From: CAZABP01 sp964483245
GTDB lineage: Bacteria > Planctomycetota > UBA1135 > UBA2386
NCBI GenBank assembly: GCA_964483245.1
Contig: CAZABP010000012.1
Coordinates: forward strand, 1 to 64,000
DNA: 64,000 nt
Reading direction: 5' to 3'
Position 1 is the stretch's first letter. The number at the start of each line of letters is the position of its first letter. The position numbers and the translations under genes are program-made. The notes beneath the pieces are model-generated. The model had not been told where the DNA came from. It made no database searches and saw nothing but the letters and a program-made list of their open reading frames with translations. Below are positions 42,988 to 52,537 of the stretch, in pieces.

Positions 42988-43851
42988 GACCCGCGCCCCT
43001 TCATCCGGCTCCACGTGCACGTGTACTTCGCGCACGAACGGCACCGCCGCCAACACCGCATCCTCGACCCGGTGCGCGATCTCGTGCGCCCGCTCGACCG
43101 CCAGCGCCCCGTCGACCTGGATGATCATGTCCATCTGGTAGTGCCCGCCGGTCGGCAGCGCGCGCACCTGCACGACGTGCCGCACACCCGGCTGCGCCTC
43201 GGCGGCGCTGCGCGCGGCGCGCAGCAGCTCCGGCTGCGCCTCCTGCATCAGGATCGCGATGTTGCCGCGCACCGGGCGGAACCCGAGCCAGAAGATGTAG
43301 AGCCCGATCACGGCGCCGGCGGCCGCGTCGAACCAGGTCGGGCCGAGGCGGCTGATCCAGATCCCGACCAGCGCGACCGACGCCGACAGCACGTCGGCGC
43401 GGTGGTCGCGTGCTGAAGACAGCAGCGTCGGTGAGTTCGTCCGCCGCCCCTCCGCCATCGACACCCGGTACAGCACCTCCTTCGTGACCGCCGTGATCCC
43501 GGCGGCCCACAACGCGAGCTGCTCCGGCGGCGCCGGCATCCGCTCGCTCAGCAGCCCTTTCAGGCTGTCGATCGTGATGAACGCACCGGTCGCGACCAGC
43601 ATCGCGCCGATCAGCAGGCCGGCGAGCGCTTCGGCGTTGGCGTGTCCGTACGGGTGATTGGCATCCGGCGGGATCCGGCCGACGCGGAACGCGAGCCAGG
43701 CGACGAACGTCGCGATGACGTCGCCGGCCGAGTTGAACGCGTCGGCGACCAGCGCGCGCGAGCCGGCCATCGTCCCGACGATGAACTTGAGCAGCGCCAA
43801 CAGCACGTTGGCCAGCAGCGCGATCAACTGGATCGAGACGCGTCGGTTCAC
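42976..43851 (-). CDS. cation diffusion facilitator family transporter
   Basis: A 291-residue six-helix metal exporter with a C-terminal cytosolic domain (ALPTGGHYQMDMIIQVDG, AHEIAHRVEDAVL, VREVHVHVEPDE). The transport site in helix 2 reads LVADAFNSAGDV: Asn in place of the Asp or His that normally opens the D/H-x3-D pair. The helix-5 pair DHRADVLSA keeps His and Asp. Asn at this place suggests a different metal preference (Mn or Fe rather than only Zn), which is inference. The GTG start overlaps the Nif3-family stop, so the two are probably cotranscribed with the hydrolase upstream. Confidence 0.87.
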   Translation of the reverse strand: MNRRVSIQLIALLANVLLALLKFIVGTMAGSRALVADAFNSAGDVIATFVAWLAFRVGRIPPDANHPYGHANAEALAGLLIGAMLVATGAFITIDSLKGLLSERMPAPPEQLALWAAGITAVTKEVLYRVSMAEGRRTNSPTLLSSARDHRADVLSASVALVGIWISRLGPTWFDAAAGAVIGLYIFWLGFRPVRGNIAILMQEAQPELLRAARSAAEAQPGVRHVVQVRALPTGGHYQMDMIIQVDGALAVERAHEIAHRVEDAVLAAVPFVREVHVHVEPDEGARVGAE

Positions 43852-44633
43852 CGCACGCGCAGCGGATCGCGGTCCGCCCTCGAGATCCAGACCGCGGTGC
43901 CGGCGCCCAGTTCGGCGCTGAGCCGGCGTCGTAGCCGCAGCAGGTAGCCGCGTTCAGTGTGGCTGTGGCCGGCCAGGATCACGTGCACGCCGCGCGCGAC
44001 GAAGTCGAGCACGTCGTGGTGGCGCAGCTCGCCGGTCACCACGAGGTCGGCGTCGGCGCCAGCGACGACGGATCCACCGGCACCCGCGCAGACCGCGGCC
44101 GTTCGTACCGGATGCCGGCCGGCGGCGCCGACCTGCAGCTGCCGCACGCGCAGCCAGCGCTGCACGCGGGCTGCGACGGCGCCGAGCGGCGCACTCCGCG
44201 CGAGCACGACGCGGCGCCCGAGTCCGGTGCCGGCGACGTCGGTCGCCCGCACCTGCAACGGTTCGCGCTGACCCGGGCCGAGCGCTTCGGCCAGCCAGTC
44301 GTTGACACCGCCATCGACGGCATCGAGCGCCGTGTGCGGCGACCAGATCGCGAGCCGGGCTTCGAGCGCCGCGAGCAACACGTCCACGCGTGGCGCCCCC
44401 GGCGCCAGACTCCGCAGCGGATCGAACAGCGGCGGGTGGTACGCAACCACCAGCTCGCAGCGGCGTTGCACCGACTCGGCGACGACCGGCAGCGTCAGGT
44501 CGATCGCGAGCAGGATCCGCCGGACCTCCGGCGCGCGGCGCGGTGCGACCAGCAGCCCGACGTTGTCCCACGGCTCCGCCAGCTCCGGCGGCGCGATCCG
44601 TTCCAGCGCAGCGACGACCCGGCGGAGCTGCAA
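43848..44633 (-). CDS. Nif3-like dinuclear metal-centre protein
   Basis: A 261-residue member of the Nif3/YbgI family with a two-metal centre, of uncertain enzyme role (often annotated GTP cyclohydrolase I type 2). It shows EPWDNVGLLV at the N-terminus, VVAYHPPLF, SPHTALDAVDGGVNDWLA and the C-terminal GELRHHDVLDF with ILAGHSHTERG, which carry the metal-binding His residues. The start is TTG. A four-base overlap (GTGA) joins it to the CDF gene, which could supply or protect its metal (speculation). Confidence 0.88.
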   Translation of the reverse strand: MQLRRVVAALERIAPPELAEPWDNVGLLVAPRRAPEVRRILLAIDLTLPVVAESVQRRCELVVAYHPPLFDPLRSLAPGAPRVDVLLAALEARLAIWSPHTALDAVDGGVNDWLAEALGPGQREPLQVRATDVAGTGLGRRVVLARSAPLGAVAARVQRWLRVRQLQVGAAGRHPVRTAAVCAGAGGSVVAGADADLVVTGELRHHDVLDFVARGVHVILAGHSHTERGYLLRLRRRLSAELGAGTAVWISRADRDPLRVR

Positions 44634-44644
44634 GCAGCTGCCTG

Positions 44645-45358
44645 CTAGAGCTCGCGCCGCAGGAACTCACGCGCGATCCAGATCGCGCGGTCCAGCTCCT
44701 TGTTGGAGCCGTCGAACGGATGCCGGGCGCCGATCGAGTGCCCGGTCTTCTCCAGCATCACGAGGCTCGCACGGTCCTTGGCGATCCCGTGGAACAGCTG
44801 CTCGCTCTCGGCGAACGGCGCGACGCGGTCCTCTTCGCCGTGCACGAGCACGACCGGACAGCCGATCGCGCCCGCAGCTCGCGCGAGCGACAGCTCGTCG
44901 GCGCGCGCCGTCAGCTCGTCGCGTTGGCTGGGGTCTTCGGCCGCGATCCGTTCGAACGACCCGAACGCCGACCACGCCGCGACCGCCCCGACGTTGCTTG
45001 CCTTCGCCGCAAGCAGCAGCGCGAGCGTCGCGCCGAACCCATGGCCGACCAGTCCGACCTTGCCGTGCCACGCGTAGCCAACCGGACCCTTCCCATCACC
45101 GAGCGCACGCAGCAACGCGAGCAGCCCGTCGTGCCAGGCAAGCATCCGATCCTGCGCCGCGGGCCGCGGCAGCAACACCGGACGATCCTCGGCGAGGCGC
45201 TCGATCGCGAGTGGATAGAAGCACCAGTCCGCTCCGAGCCCGAGGCTCGGCACGAACAGCACCGGCGCGAGTGACGAGGTGGACGGGCCGGCGAGATCCA
45301 CGCTCAGGCCCCGGATCTCCTCACCGGGCCATGGCAGACGTGTCAGGTTGGCCGGCAT
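44645..45358 (-). CDS. alpha/beta hydrolase-fold protein lacking the nucleophile Ser
   Basis: A 237-residue protein. The fold is clear: LFVPSLGLGAD (oxyanion region), GLVGHGFGATLALLLAAKA at the nucleophile elbow, VVLVHGEEDRVAPF (Asp) and LEKTGHSIGA (His). The elbow that should read G-x-S-x-G reads GHGFG: residue 107 is Gly (codon at 45038-45040 on the minus strand), while Asp and His are kept. It may be an inactive binding protein or use another mechanism. It lies just upstream of Nif3 and CDF and divergent from rnc. Alternatives such as an acyltransferase were not supported. Confidence 0.72.
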   Translation of the reverse strand: MPANLTRLPWPGEEIRGLSVDLAGPSTSSLAPVLFVPSLGLGADWCFYPLAIERLAEDRPVLLPRPAAQDRMLAWHDGLLALLRALGDGKGPVGYAWHGKVGLVGHGFGATLALLLAAKASNVGAVAAWSAFGSFERIAAEDPSQRDELTARADELSLARAAGAIGCPVVLVHGEEDRVAPFAESEQLFHGIAKDRASLVMLEKTGHSIGARHPFDGSNKELDRAIWIAREFLRREL

Positions 45359-45415
45359 CGCGACAGGGCGCGCATGTTACCTTCTGCCCCCCGCAGCCGA
45401 AGCTGCGAGCTGCAG

Positions 45416-46165
45416 ATGGCGAGCCGAATGCGATCCTCCATGCCGGAAAGCCCACCGAGCACGGCACGCCTGCGCACGCTCGCGTCGGTCGAACGCGCGA
45501 TCGGTCACCGCTTCCGTGACAAGGGGCTGCTCGACCTCGCGCTGAGCCACGCCTCGCTCGCCAACGAAGGGCGGCCGAGCTACGAGCGGCTGGAGTTCCT
45601 CGGTGATGCGGTGCTCGGGATGCTGGTCGCCGAGCACCTGTACCGCAGCACGCCGGAGATCCCGGAGGGTCAGCTCACCGACCGCCGCGCGCGGATCGTC
45701 AGCCGCGAGCCGCTGGCCGCGATCGGCCGCCAGCTCGGCCTCGCCAGCCATCTCGCCGGCGGGCGCGGCATGCGCGAGCAGGACCGGCAGTCGCCGCGGA
45801 TCCTGGCCGACCTGGTCGAAGCGGTGCTCGGCGCGATCTATGTCGACGCGGGGATCCGCGCGGCGCGCGGGTTCGTGCAGCGCCACGTGCTGCAGAGCGA
45901 CGAGGCGCTGGCCGCCGACGGCGCCGCGCTGCGCGATCCGAAGAGCCGCCTGCTGCAGCTCGCGCAGGCGCGCGGGCTCGGCCAACCGGACTACCGGCTG
46001 ATCGCACAGGAGGGACCGGAGCACGAGCGGATGTTCCGCATCGCGGTCGTCATGCAGCGCCGGCGCGTCGCGGTCGGAACCGGCCGCAGCAAGCAGCTCG
46101 CCGAGAAGGACGCCGCGGCCGCGGCGCTGCTGAAGCTCTCGAAGACGCCGGCGCCGCCGGCATGA
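45416..46165 (+). CDS. rnc: ribonuclease III
   Basis: Double-strand RNA endonuclease that processes rRNA and mRNA. It has the signature ERLEFLGDAVLGMLVAEHL, the catalytic acidic block DLVEAVLGAIYVDAG, and a C-terminal dsRNA-binding domain (DPKSRLLQLAQARG, VAVGTGRSKQLAEKDAAAAALL). Several in-frame ATGs (45374, 45416, 45428, 45440) precede the conserved part and none has a good ribosome site; 45440 gives the most usual length, 45416 is used here. It overlaps mfd by four bases (ATGA). Confidence 0.93.
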   Translation: MASRMRSSMPESPPSTARLRTLASVERAIGHRFRDKGLLDLALSHASLANEGRPSYERLEFLGDAVLGMLVAEHLYRSTPEIPEGQLTDRRARIVSREPLAAIGRQLGLASHLAGGRGMREQDRQSPRILADLVEAVLGAIYVDAGIRAARGFVQRHVLQSDEALAADGAALRDPKSRLLQLAQARGLGQPDYRLIAQEGPEHERMFRIAVVMQRRRVAVGTGRSKQLAEKDAAAAALLKLSKTPAPPA

Positions 46166-49100
46166 ACGCCCGCGCGGCGGTCGCCGCCTTCGCCGGACTC
46201 GCGACGTCGCGCCGGCTGCTCGACACGCTGCGCCCCGGCTCGACGCGTGCCGCCGGCGGACTCTGGGGTGCCAGTGCCGCGCTGGTGCTCGCCGTCCTGC
46301 ACGAGCGCCGGGCCGGACCGCTGCTGGTCGTGACCGCCGACGACGGCGACGCCGAGCAGCTCGCCGGAGATCTGCGCACGTTCACCGGCCGCGAACCGAC
46401 GCGGCTGCCGCGTCTCGCCTACGACGTCGACGGCGAGGCGGACCCGCGCCTCGTCGACGCGCGGATTGCCGTGTGGCGCGCCCTCGCCGGAGACGACAGG
46501 TTCCTGCTGCTGGCGAGCCAGGAAGCGCTGCTGCAACCCGCGCCGACCCTCGCGAGCCTGACGCGCGGGCGCGTCGCGCTGCGTACCGGCAGCGAGTTCC
46601 CGGCCGAGCGCCTCGTCGCGCAGGCCGAGCGCGCCGGGCTGCGCCGCGTGCCGGTGTTGCTGGCGCCGGGCGAGTTGTCGGTGCGCGGGGACGTCGTCGA
46701 TCTGCAACCGCTCGGCGGCCAACCGGCGCTGCGCATCGAATGGCTCGGCGGGACCATCGAGTCGATCCGCACGTTCGATCCGGCGAGCCAGCTCTCGCTG
46801 CAGACGTTGGATGCGGTCGAGCTGCACCTTGGCGCGCCGGTCAGCGAGCAGGGGTTCGTCGACCCGGTCGTGCACGTGCTGCGCCGCGAGCTCTGCCTCG
46901 TGCGGCACGAGCCACTGCGGATCGCGACGGCCGAAGATTCGCTGGCGCGCGGATCGCTGTCGGCAGCCTGGCTGCGCTGGCAGGAGACGACGGTCGCCGC
47001 GGCGCGGCTCGACGCCGGCTCGCTGCCGAGCCACGACATCGACTTCAAGATCCTGTCGGCCGGCAGCGCCGTCGGCTCCGGCGAGGCGGATCCGGTCGGC
47101 CGGCTGCGCGCGATCCGCGGCCTGCGCGGACAGGTCCACATCGTCTGCCGCAGCGAGTCGGAGCAGCAGCGGTTGCAGGAGGTGTTCGCGCACAAGCAGC
47201 TCGACCTCGCGCGCGAGCGCGTCTCGCTCGGGGTCGGCAGCCTGAGCCGCGGGTTCCGCGTGCCGGAGCTCGAGCTGACGATGTTGTCGAACGTCGAGTT
47301 CGCCGGCGTCCCGGCCGCGCCGCGCGTCGCCGAGCGGCCGGTCGTCCCGGCGCGCGCGCTGCGCAGCTTCTTCGAGCTCGGCCCCGGCGACCTAGTCGTG
47401 CATGCCGTGCACGGGATCGCGCGGTTCGCCGGGATCGAGCGGATCGAGCGCGGCGAGGCGGCCGAAGACCACCTGCGACTCGAGTTCAAGGACGACGTCG
47501 CGCTGCTCGTCCCGGCGTCCAAGATCCACCTGATCCAGAAATACGTCGGCGCCGGCGGTGGGACGCCGCCGCTCGACCGGCTCGGCGGCAAGGGGTTCCA
47601 ACGGCGCAAGGAGGAGGTGCAGCAGGCGCTGTTCGACCTCGCGGCGGACCTGCTCGACGTGCAGGCTGCGCGCGAGCAGCTGACGCGGGAGCCGTATCCG
47701 GCGGACCCGCTCGAGGAGCAGTTCCGCGACGCGTTCCCGTTCACCGACACGCCGGACCAGGCGCAGAGCTGGGCCGAGATCCAACGCGACCTCGAGCGGC
47801 CGCGGCCGATGGACCGGCTGCTGTGCGGCGACGTCGGGTTCGGCAAGACCGAGATCGCATTGCGCGCGGCGTTCCGCGTCGCGATCACCGGCCGGCAGGT
47901 CGCCGTGCTCTGCCCCACCACCGTGCTCGCCGACCAACACGGACAGACGTTCGCCGAACGCTGCACGCCGCTCGGGCTGCGCGTTGCCGTGCTGTCGCGC
48001 TTCACCAAGGCGCGCAAGGCGCTGCTGGCCGACGTCGCGCGCGGGCACGTGGACATCCTGATCGGCACGCACGCGTTGCTGAGCGACGACGTCGCCTGGC
48101 ACCAGCTCGGGCTCCTGGTCGTCGACGAGGAGCAGCGGTTCGGCGTCCGGCACAAGGAGCAGGTCAAGCGGATGCGGCGCGACGTCGACGTGCTGACGCT
48201 GAGCGCGACCCCGATCCCGCGCACGTTGCACAGCTCGCTGCTCGGCTTGCGCGACATCTCGATGCTGACGACGCCGCCGCCCGGCCGCCAGGACGTCGAG
48301 ACCCTGCTGACCTGGTTCGAGCCGGAGCTGATCCGGCACGCGGTCGAGCGGGAGCTCGCGCGCGGCGGGCAGGTGTTCGTGCTGCACAACCGGATCGACG
48401 GTCTCGCGCCGTTGCAGCGGCAGATCCAGGCGCTCGTGCCGGCGGCACGGATCGTGCTCGGCCACGGCCAGATGACCGCGACGCAGATGGAGCAGGCGAT
48501 CCGGCGCTTCGTGCGCGGCGACTGCGACGTGCTCGTCTGCACGACGATCGTCGAGAACGGCCTCGACCTCCCGCGCGCCAACACGATCCTGATCGACCGC
48601 CCGGAGCTGTTCGGCCTCGCCGAGCTGCACCAGCTCCGCGGCCGCGTCGGTCGCAGCGGGCTCAAGGCCTGGTGCCTGCTGTTGCTCGACCGGCTGCGGC
48701 CGCCGGGCGAGGAGGCCAAGAAGCGGCTGAAGACGCTCGAGGAGTTCGGTTCGCTCGGCGCCGGCTTCGCGCTCGCGATGAAGGATCTCGAGCTGCGCGG
48801 GGCCGGCAACCTGCTCGGACCGGAGCAATCCGGCCACATCGCCGCCGTCGGCTACGAGATGTACGTCCAGCTGCTGCGCACCGCGGTCGAGTCGGCACGC
48901 GCCGAGCATCCGGTCGCGCCGCCGCCGCTCGAAGTCGACGTCGACCTGCGGCTGCAGGCGTATCTCCCGGACGCGTTCGCCCCGGATGCGCGCGCGCGGC
49001 TCGATCTGCTGCGCGAGCTCGACGGCGCCGTCGACGCCGCCGCCGCCGCGCGGATCGAGAGCTCGCTGCGCGACCGCCATGGCAAGCTGCCGCGTCCGGT

Positions 49101-49380
49101 CACCAACCTGCTGCAGCTGTTCCTGCTCAAGCACCTGCTCGGCGACCTCGGCGTGCGCGGCGTGCAGCTGGTCGGTGACGACCGGATCGTCGTGCTGCAC
49201 CCGCGCGGCGAGCCGCTCGGCGGCGCCTGGCTGGATGCGTTCCGTGAGATCCGCCCGGTCGAGGCCGGCAAGACGCACCTGATGCTCGGCCGCCCGCCGC
49301 GCGGCAGCGCCGGCTGGACCGGCGAGCAGGTGCTGCGCAAGCTGTTGGCCGCCTTGCAGGGACAGGATGTGGAACGCTGA
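46162..49380 (+). CDS. mfd: transcription-repair coupling factor
   Basis: Superfamily 2 translocase that removes stalled RNA polymerase and recruits the UvrABC system. The 1072-residue protein has the UvrB-homology N-terminal region, a RNA polymerase-interacting domain (ALRSFFELGPGDLVVHAVHGIARF, a CarD-like Tudor segment), the motor with GDVGFGKTEIALRA (Walker A), DEEQRFGV and RVGRSGLKAWC, and the C-terminal TRCF domain. It is a little shorter than the E. coli protein (1148 residues). Its ATG overlaps the rnc stop and its end overlaps the next gene by 14 bases. Confidence 0.95.
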   Translation: MNARAAVAAFAGLATSRRLLDTLRPGSTRAAGGLWGASAALVLAVLHERRAGPLLVVTADDGDAEQLAGDLRTFTGREPTRLPRLAYDVDGEADPRLVDARIAVWRALAGDDRFLLLASQEALLQPAPTLASLTRGRVALRTGSEFPAERLVAQAERAGLRRVPVLLAPGELSVRGDVVDLQPLGGQPALRIEWLGGTIESIRTFDPASQLSLQTLDAVELHLGAPVSEQGFVDPVVHVLRRELCLVRHEPLRIATAEDSLARGSLSAAWLRWQETTVAAARLDAGSLPSHDIDFKILSAGSAVGSGEADPVGRLRAIRGLRGQVHIVCRSESEQQRLQEVFAHKQLDLARERVSLGVGSLSRGFRVPELELTMLSNVEFAGVPAAPRVAERPVVPARALRSFFELGPGDLVVHAVHGIARFAGIERIERGEAAEDHLRLEFKDDVALLVPASKIHLIQKYVGAGGGTPPLDRLGGKGFQRRKEEVQQALFDLAADLLDVQAAREQLTREPYPADPLEEQFRDAFPFTDTPDQAQSWAEIQRDLERPRPMDRLLCGDVGFGKTEIALRAAFRVAITGRQVAVLCPTTVLADQHGQTFAERCTPLGLRVAVLSRFTKARKALLADVARGHVDILIGTHALLSDDVAWHQLGLLVVDEEQRFGVRHKEQVKRMRRDVDVLTLSATPIPRTLHSSLLGLRDISMLTTPPPGRQDVETLLTWFEPELIRHAVERELARGGQVFVLHNRIDGLAPLQRQIQALVPAARIVLGHGQMTATQMEQAIRRFVRGDCDVLVCTTIVENGLDLPRANTILIDRPELFGLAELHQLRGRVGRSGLKAWCLLLLDRLRPPGEEAKKRLKTLEEFGSLGAGFALAMKDLELRGAGNLLGPEQSGHIAAVGYEMYVQLLRTAVESARAEHPVAPPPLEVDVDLRLQAYLPDAFAPDARARLDLLRELDGAVDAAAAARIESSLRDRHGKLPRPVTNLLQLFLLKHLLGDLGVRGVQLVGDDRIVVLHPRGEPLGGAWLDAFREIRPVEAGKTHLMLGRPPRGSAGWTGEQVLRKLLAALQGQDVER

Positions 49381-52300
49381 CCGGCTCCGGTGCTTCGGAT
49401 TCGCTAGCGCGCTCGCCGGCGCGCTCGCGGCGCAACCGCAGGATCTCGATGCCACCGTCGACCGCTGGGTCGCCGGCGAGCTGCGCGCGCTGGCGGAGCT
49501 GCGCGCAGCACCAGAGGACGCGGTGGATGCGCTGCTGCGGGACCTGGAGCAGCACGTGCAGCGTGCCGACACGATCGCGGTTCGACGCATCGTCGATGCG
49601 CTGCAGGCGGTCGGCGCGCGCGACCGGCGCACATTGCGGGCTCTGCTGCGGTTGCTGGATTCGGGCAACCTCGCGACCCGTGCAGCGATCGTCGAGCTGC
49701 TGGCGGATCTCGCCCCGGATGCGGAGGACGCGGAGCCGCTGCGCGAGGCACTCGATCGGGCTCCGGCATGCAACTGGTCGGGGCGCTACTTCGCGATCGG
49801 CACGCGCCAGCAGGGCCCCCCGCTCACGTACGAACCCAAGCTCGTGAGCCGGATGCAGGTCCGTCTGCGACATGCAGAGCGGCAGCGGCCCCAGGAGCTG
49901 TCGGCGCTGTTCGAAACCGACGAGCTCGATGCTTGGGAGCTGGCCGCCGAACGCCTCGCGCACCACCCGACGCAGGCAATGGCCGCAATGCCGCAACTCG
50001 CGCGGCTGCTGCAGGTAGCCATCCCCACCAAGCTCCCGCAGTCTGTCACGAATCCGACCCTGGGACCGCACTGGACCGAGCTCTGCCGCGAGCGCCCGAG
50101 CGCGCCGCTCGCCGCAGCGCGCACGATCCTCGCCGTCGACCCGCGCGGGGAGCATGCGCTGTCAGCGCACGCGTGCCTGTTGCGGCACGGTCGTGACGAC
50201 GAGAAGGCCGAGAGTCTGCTGGCGCTGCGCCTGCGCACGGATCCCGCGGAGGACGTGGTCCCCCTGCTCGAGCAGTTCTTCGAACTCCAGGTCCACCCGG
50301 GCACACCGGTCAGCCGGGATCTGCGGATCGAGGCCCTCGTGACCCTGGCGACGCTCGGCCCGCCAGGCCGTGCCTGCCGGCCGGCACTGCGCCGGCTCGC
50401 GGCTGGCGACGACCGCGAGCTCGCGAACGTCGTGCAATCGACGCTGCGCGCGCTCGCCGCGGAGCCGCGCGATCTGTCGGGCACCGTCGATCGCTGGGTG
50501 GCCGGTGAGCTGGGCGCGCTGGTGGAGCTGCGCGCCGAATCCGAGGCAGCCGTCAGTGCCCTGCTGTCCGATCTGGAGGAGCGCGTGCTGCGCCACGAGT
50601 TCGTTGCCGTCCGACGGGACCTGGATGCGCTCGAAGCAATCGCGACGTGGCGCACGGCGAGCGTGCGCCAATTGCTGCGGATCGCCGGCATGGGTTCGAT
50701 CGAGTCGCGGCGTGAAGTGGCACACCTCCTGGTCACCGCGCTGACGGACATCGACATGCCGACCCCGCTTGCCGACGCGCGGGGCGAGCGCGGCGACGGC
50801 AACGACGGTGGCTGGCTCGCGACACTGACCGCACAGCAACCGCTGGAGCCCGGGCTGACCCTCGGTGGACGCCTGGCGACGCGCCAGCGGCTGCGCGAAT
50901 CGCGTGAGCTGACCACGCTGCTCGCGCTGGTCGGAGATGACGACCCGGACGTCTGCGAGCTCGCCGCCGAGCGGCTTGCCGGGCACGGAGCACGCGCGAT
51001 CGCCGCGATCCCACAACTCGCGCGGCTGCTCGAGCTGCCGACGGATCCTCATGCCGCGCTGCGAGGTTGGCAGGGCCGTGCCGACGGATGGCACTGGAGC
51101 AACCTGCCACGGCCGCGCCTGACCGCTCCGGTCGCCGCCGCCCGGGCGCTCCTCGCGATCGATCCGCACGGCACACACGCGCTCGCTGCGCATGCCTGCC
51201 TGCTGCGTCACGGGCGCGACGACGAGAAGGCTGCAAGTCTCGTGGCGCTGCGGCTGCGCAGCGATCCGGGCGAGCAGGCCGTCGCGCTGCTGCGCCCATT
51301 CCTCGAACTGCACACCGCTCGCGGGGCCGCGGTCGGCCGGGACCTCCGTCGCGAAGCCCTCGTGACGTTGGCGACGATCGGGCCGGCTGCGCGTGCCTGC
51401 GAGCATGAAGTGCGTGCGCTCGCCGGCAGCGATGACCCACAGCTCGCGAACGTCGCACGGTCGACGCTCCGCGCGATCGAGGCACAGGTGAGCGAGCCTG
51501 CCGCCCTCGTCGCCCGCTGGGTTTCCGGCGAACTGCGCGCCCTCGCGGAACTGAGCGCCGCGCCGGCAGCCGCGACGGCCGCGCTGCTCCGTGATCTGGA
51601 GCGACGCGTCGAACAGGGGGACGTGCTCGCCGTCCAGCGCGACCTGGATGCCCTCGAAGCAGTCGCCAGCTGGACGCCGGACGTGGTCTCCCGCCTGCAG
51701 GAGTTGGCCGGGACCGGCTCACGCGCGGTCCGCATCCGGATCGCGCATCTGTTCGGCACGGCGGTCTCGGAGCTCGAGCAGCCGCCTCGTGCCGCGGACC
51801 TGCTGCCGTGGCGCGCCGGCGTCGTCGAGTCGTTCGAGGCGCGGCAGGGCGGCACCCTGCCACCCGCGATCAAGCAGCTGGTCTACGGACGCGTCTACGC
51901 GCGGCTCCGGCACAGCGCAGCGCGGGAACTGGCCGTGTTGCTCGAGCTCGCCAGCCACGGCGACATCGATATCCGCGAACTGGCCGCCGAGCGCCTCGCG
52001 CGGCACGGGGCGCAGGCGCTGCCGGCCGTCCCGCAGCTCGCGAGGATCCTGAGCCTGTCCGAGTTCGCGCCGATGGGGAGCGGCGGTGCGAGCGGCAGCG
52101 ATCACTGGAGCGATCTGCCACGCCACGCGATGACCGCTCCGCTCGCCGCGGCACGGGCGCTGCTCGCGGTCGATCCGGATGGGGAACACTCCTTTGCCGC
52201 GCACGCGTACGTGCTGCAACAGGGGCGGGACGACGAGAAAGCGGCGAGCCTGGTGGCGTTGCGCCAGCGGGCAGATCCGCGCGAGAACGTGGTGACGCTG

Positions 52301-52498
52301 CTGCGTCCGTTCTTCGAGCTGCAGACGGCGCACGGGGCGACGATCATCCGGGACCTCCGCATCGAGGCCCTCGTGACCCTCGCGACGCTCGGGCCGGCGG
52401 CGCGCAGCTGCGAGGACGAGGTCCTCCAGCTCGTCGCCAGCGACGATCCCCAGCTCGCCAACGTCGCACGGTCGACGCTGCGCGCGATCACCCGCTGA
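49367..52498 (+). CDS. exported protein with three tandem HEAT-like modules
   Basis: A 1043-residue protein of unknown function. A probable signal peptide (RLRCFGFASALAGALAAQ) leads to three homologous modules of about 340 residues, starting near 25, 368 and 710. Each opens with a D-R/A-W-V-x-G-E-L-x-A-L-x-E-L motif, then helical repeats with ELAAERLA and LARLL, and the recurrent HACLLRHGRDDEKA and RDLRIEALVTLATLGP blocks. These look like HEAT/armadillo-type helix pairs. The modules are close enough to suggest recent internal duplication. It shares 14 bases with mfd and may be translationally coupled to it. A scaffold role is only a guess. Confidence 0.7.
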   Translation: MWNADRLRCFGFASALAGALAAQPQDLDATVDRWVAGELRALAELRAAPEDAVDALLRDLEQHVQRADTIAVRRIVDALQAVGARDRRTLRALLRLLDSGNLATRAAIVELLADLAPDAEDAEPLREALDRAPACNWSGRYFAIGTRQQGPPLTYEPKLVSRMQVRLRHAERQRPQELSALFETDELDAWELAAERLAHHPTQAMAAMPQLARLLQVAIPTKLPQSVTNPTLGPHWTELCRERPSAPLAAARTILAVDPRGEHALSAHACLLRHGRDDEKAESLLALRLRTDPAEDVVPLLEQFFELQVHPGTPVSRDLRIEALVTLATLGPPGRACRPALRRLAAGDDRELANVVQSTLRALAAEPRDLSGTVDRWVAGELGALVELRAESEAAVSALLSDLEERVLRHEFVAVRRDLDALEAIATWRTASVRQLLRIAGMGSIESRREVAHLLVTALTDIDMPTPLADARGERGDGNDGGWLATLTAQQPLEPGLTLGGRLATRQRLRESRELTTLLALVGDDDPDVCELAAERLAGHGARAIAAIPQLARLLELPTDPHAALRGWQGRADGWHWSNLPRPRLTAPVAAARALLAIDPHGTHALAAHACLLRHGRDDEKAASLVALRLRSDPGEQAVALLRPFLELHTARGAAVGRDLRREALVTLATIGPAARACEHEVRALAGSDDPQLANVARSTLRAIEAQVSEPAALVARWVSGELRALAELSAAPAAATAALLRDLERRVEQGDVLAVQRDLDALEAVASWTPDVVSRLQELAGTGSRAVRIRIAHLFGTAVSELEQPPRAADLLPWRAGVVESFEARQGGTLPPAIKQLVYGRVYARLRHSAARELAVLLELASHGDIDIRELAAERLARHGAQALPAVPQLARILSLSEFAPMGSGGASGSDHWSDLPRHAMTAPLAAARALLAVDPDGEHSFAAHAYVLQQGRDDEKAASLVALRQRADPRENVVTLLRPFFELQTAHGATIIRDLRIEALVTLATLGPAARSCEDEVLQLVASDDPQLANVARSTLRAITR

Positions 52499-52537
52499 GC
52501 TTGCGCGCCGGGCCCGGCCCGGCGTACCCTGCGCGGC

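Noticed and set aside
46419..48839. Minus-strand open frames of about 800 codons opposite mfd
   Set aside because: Ser/Arg-rich antisense artefact; mfd motifs on the + strand are complete.
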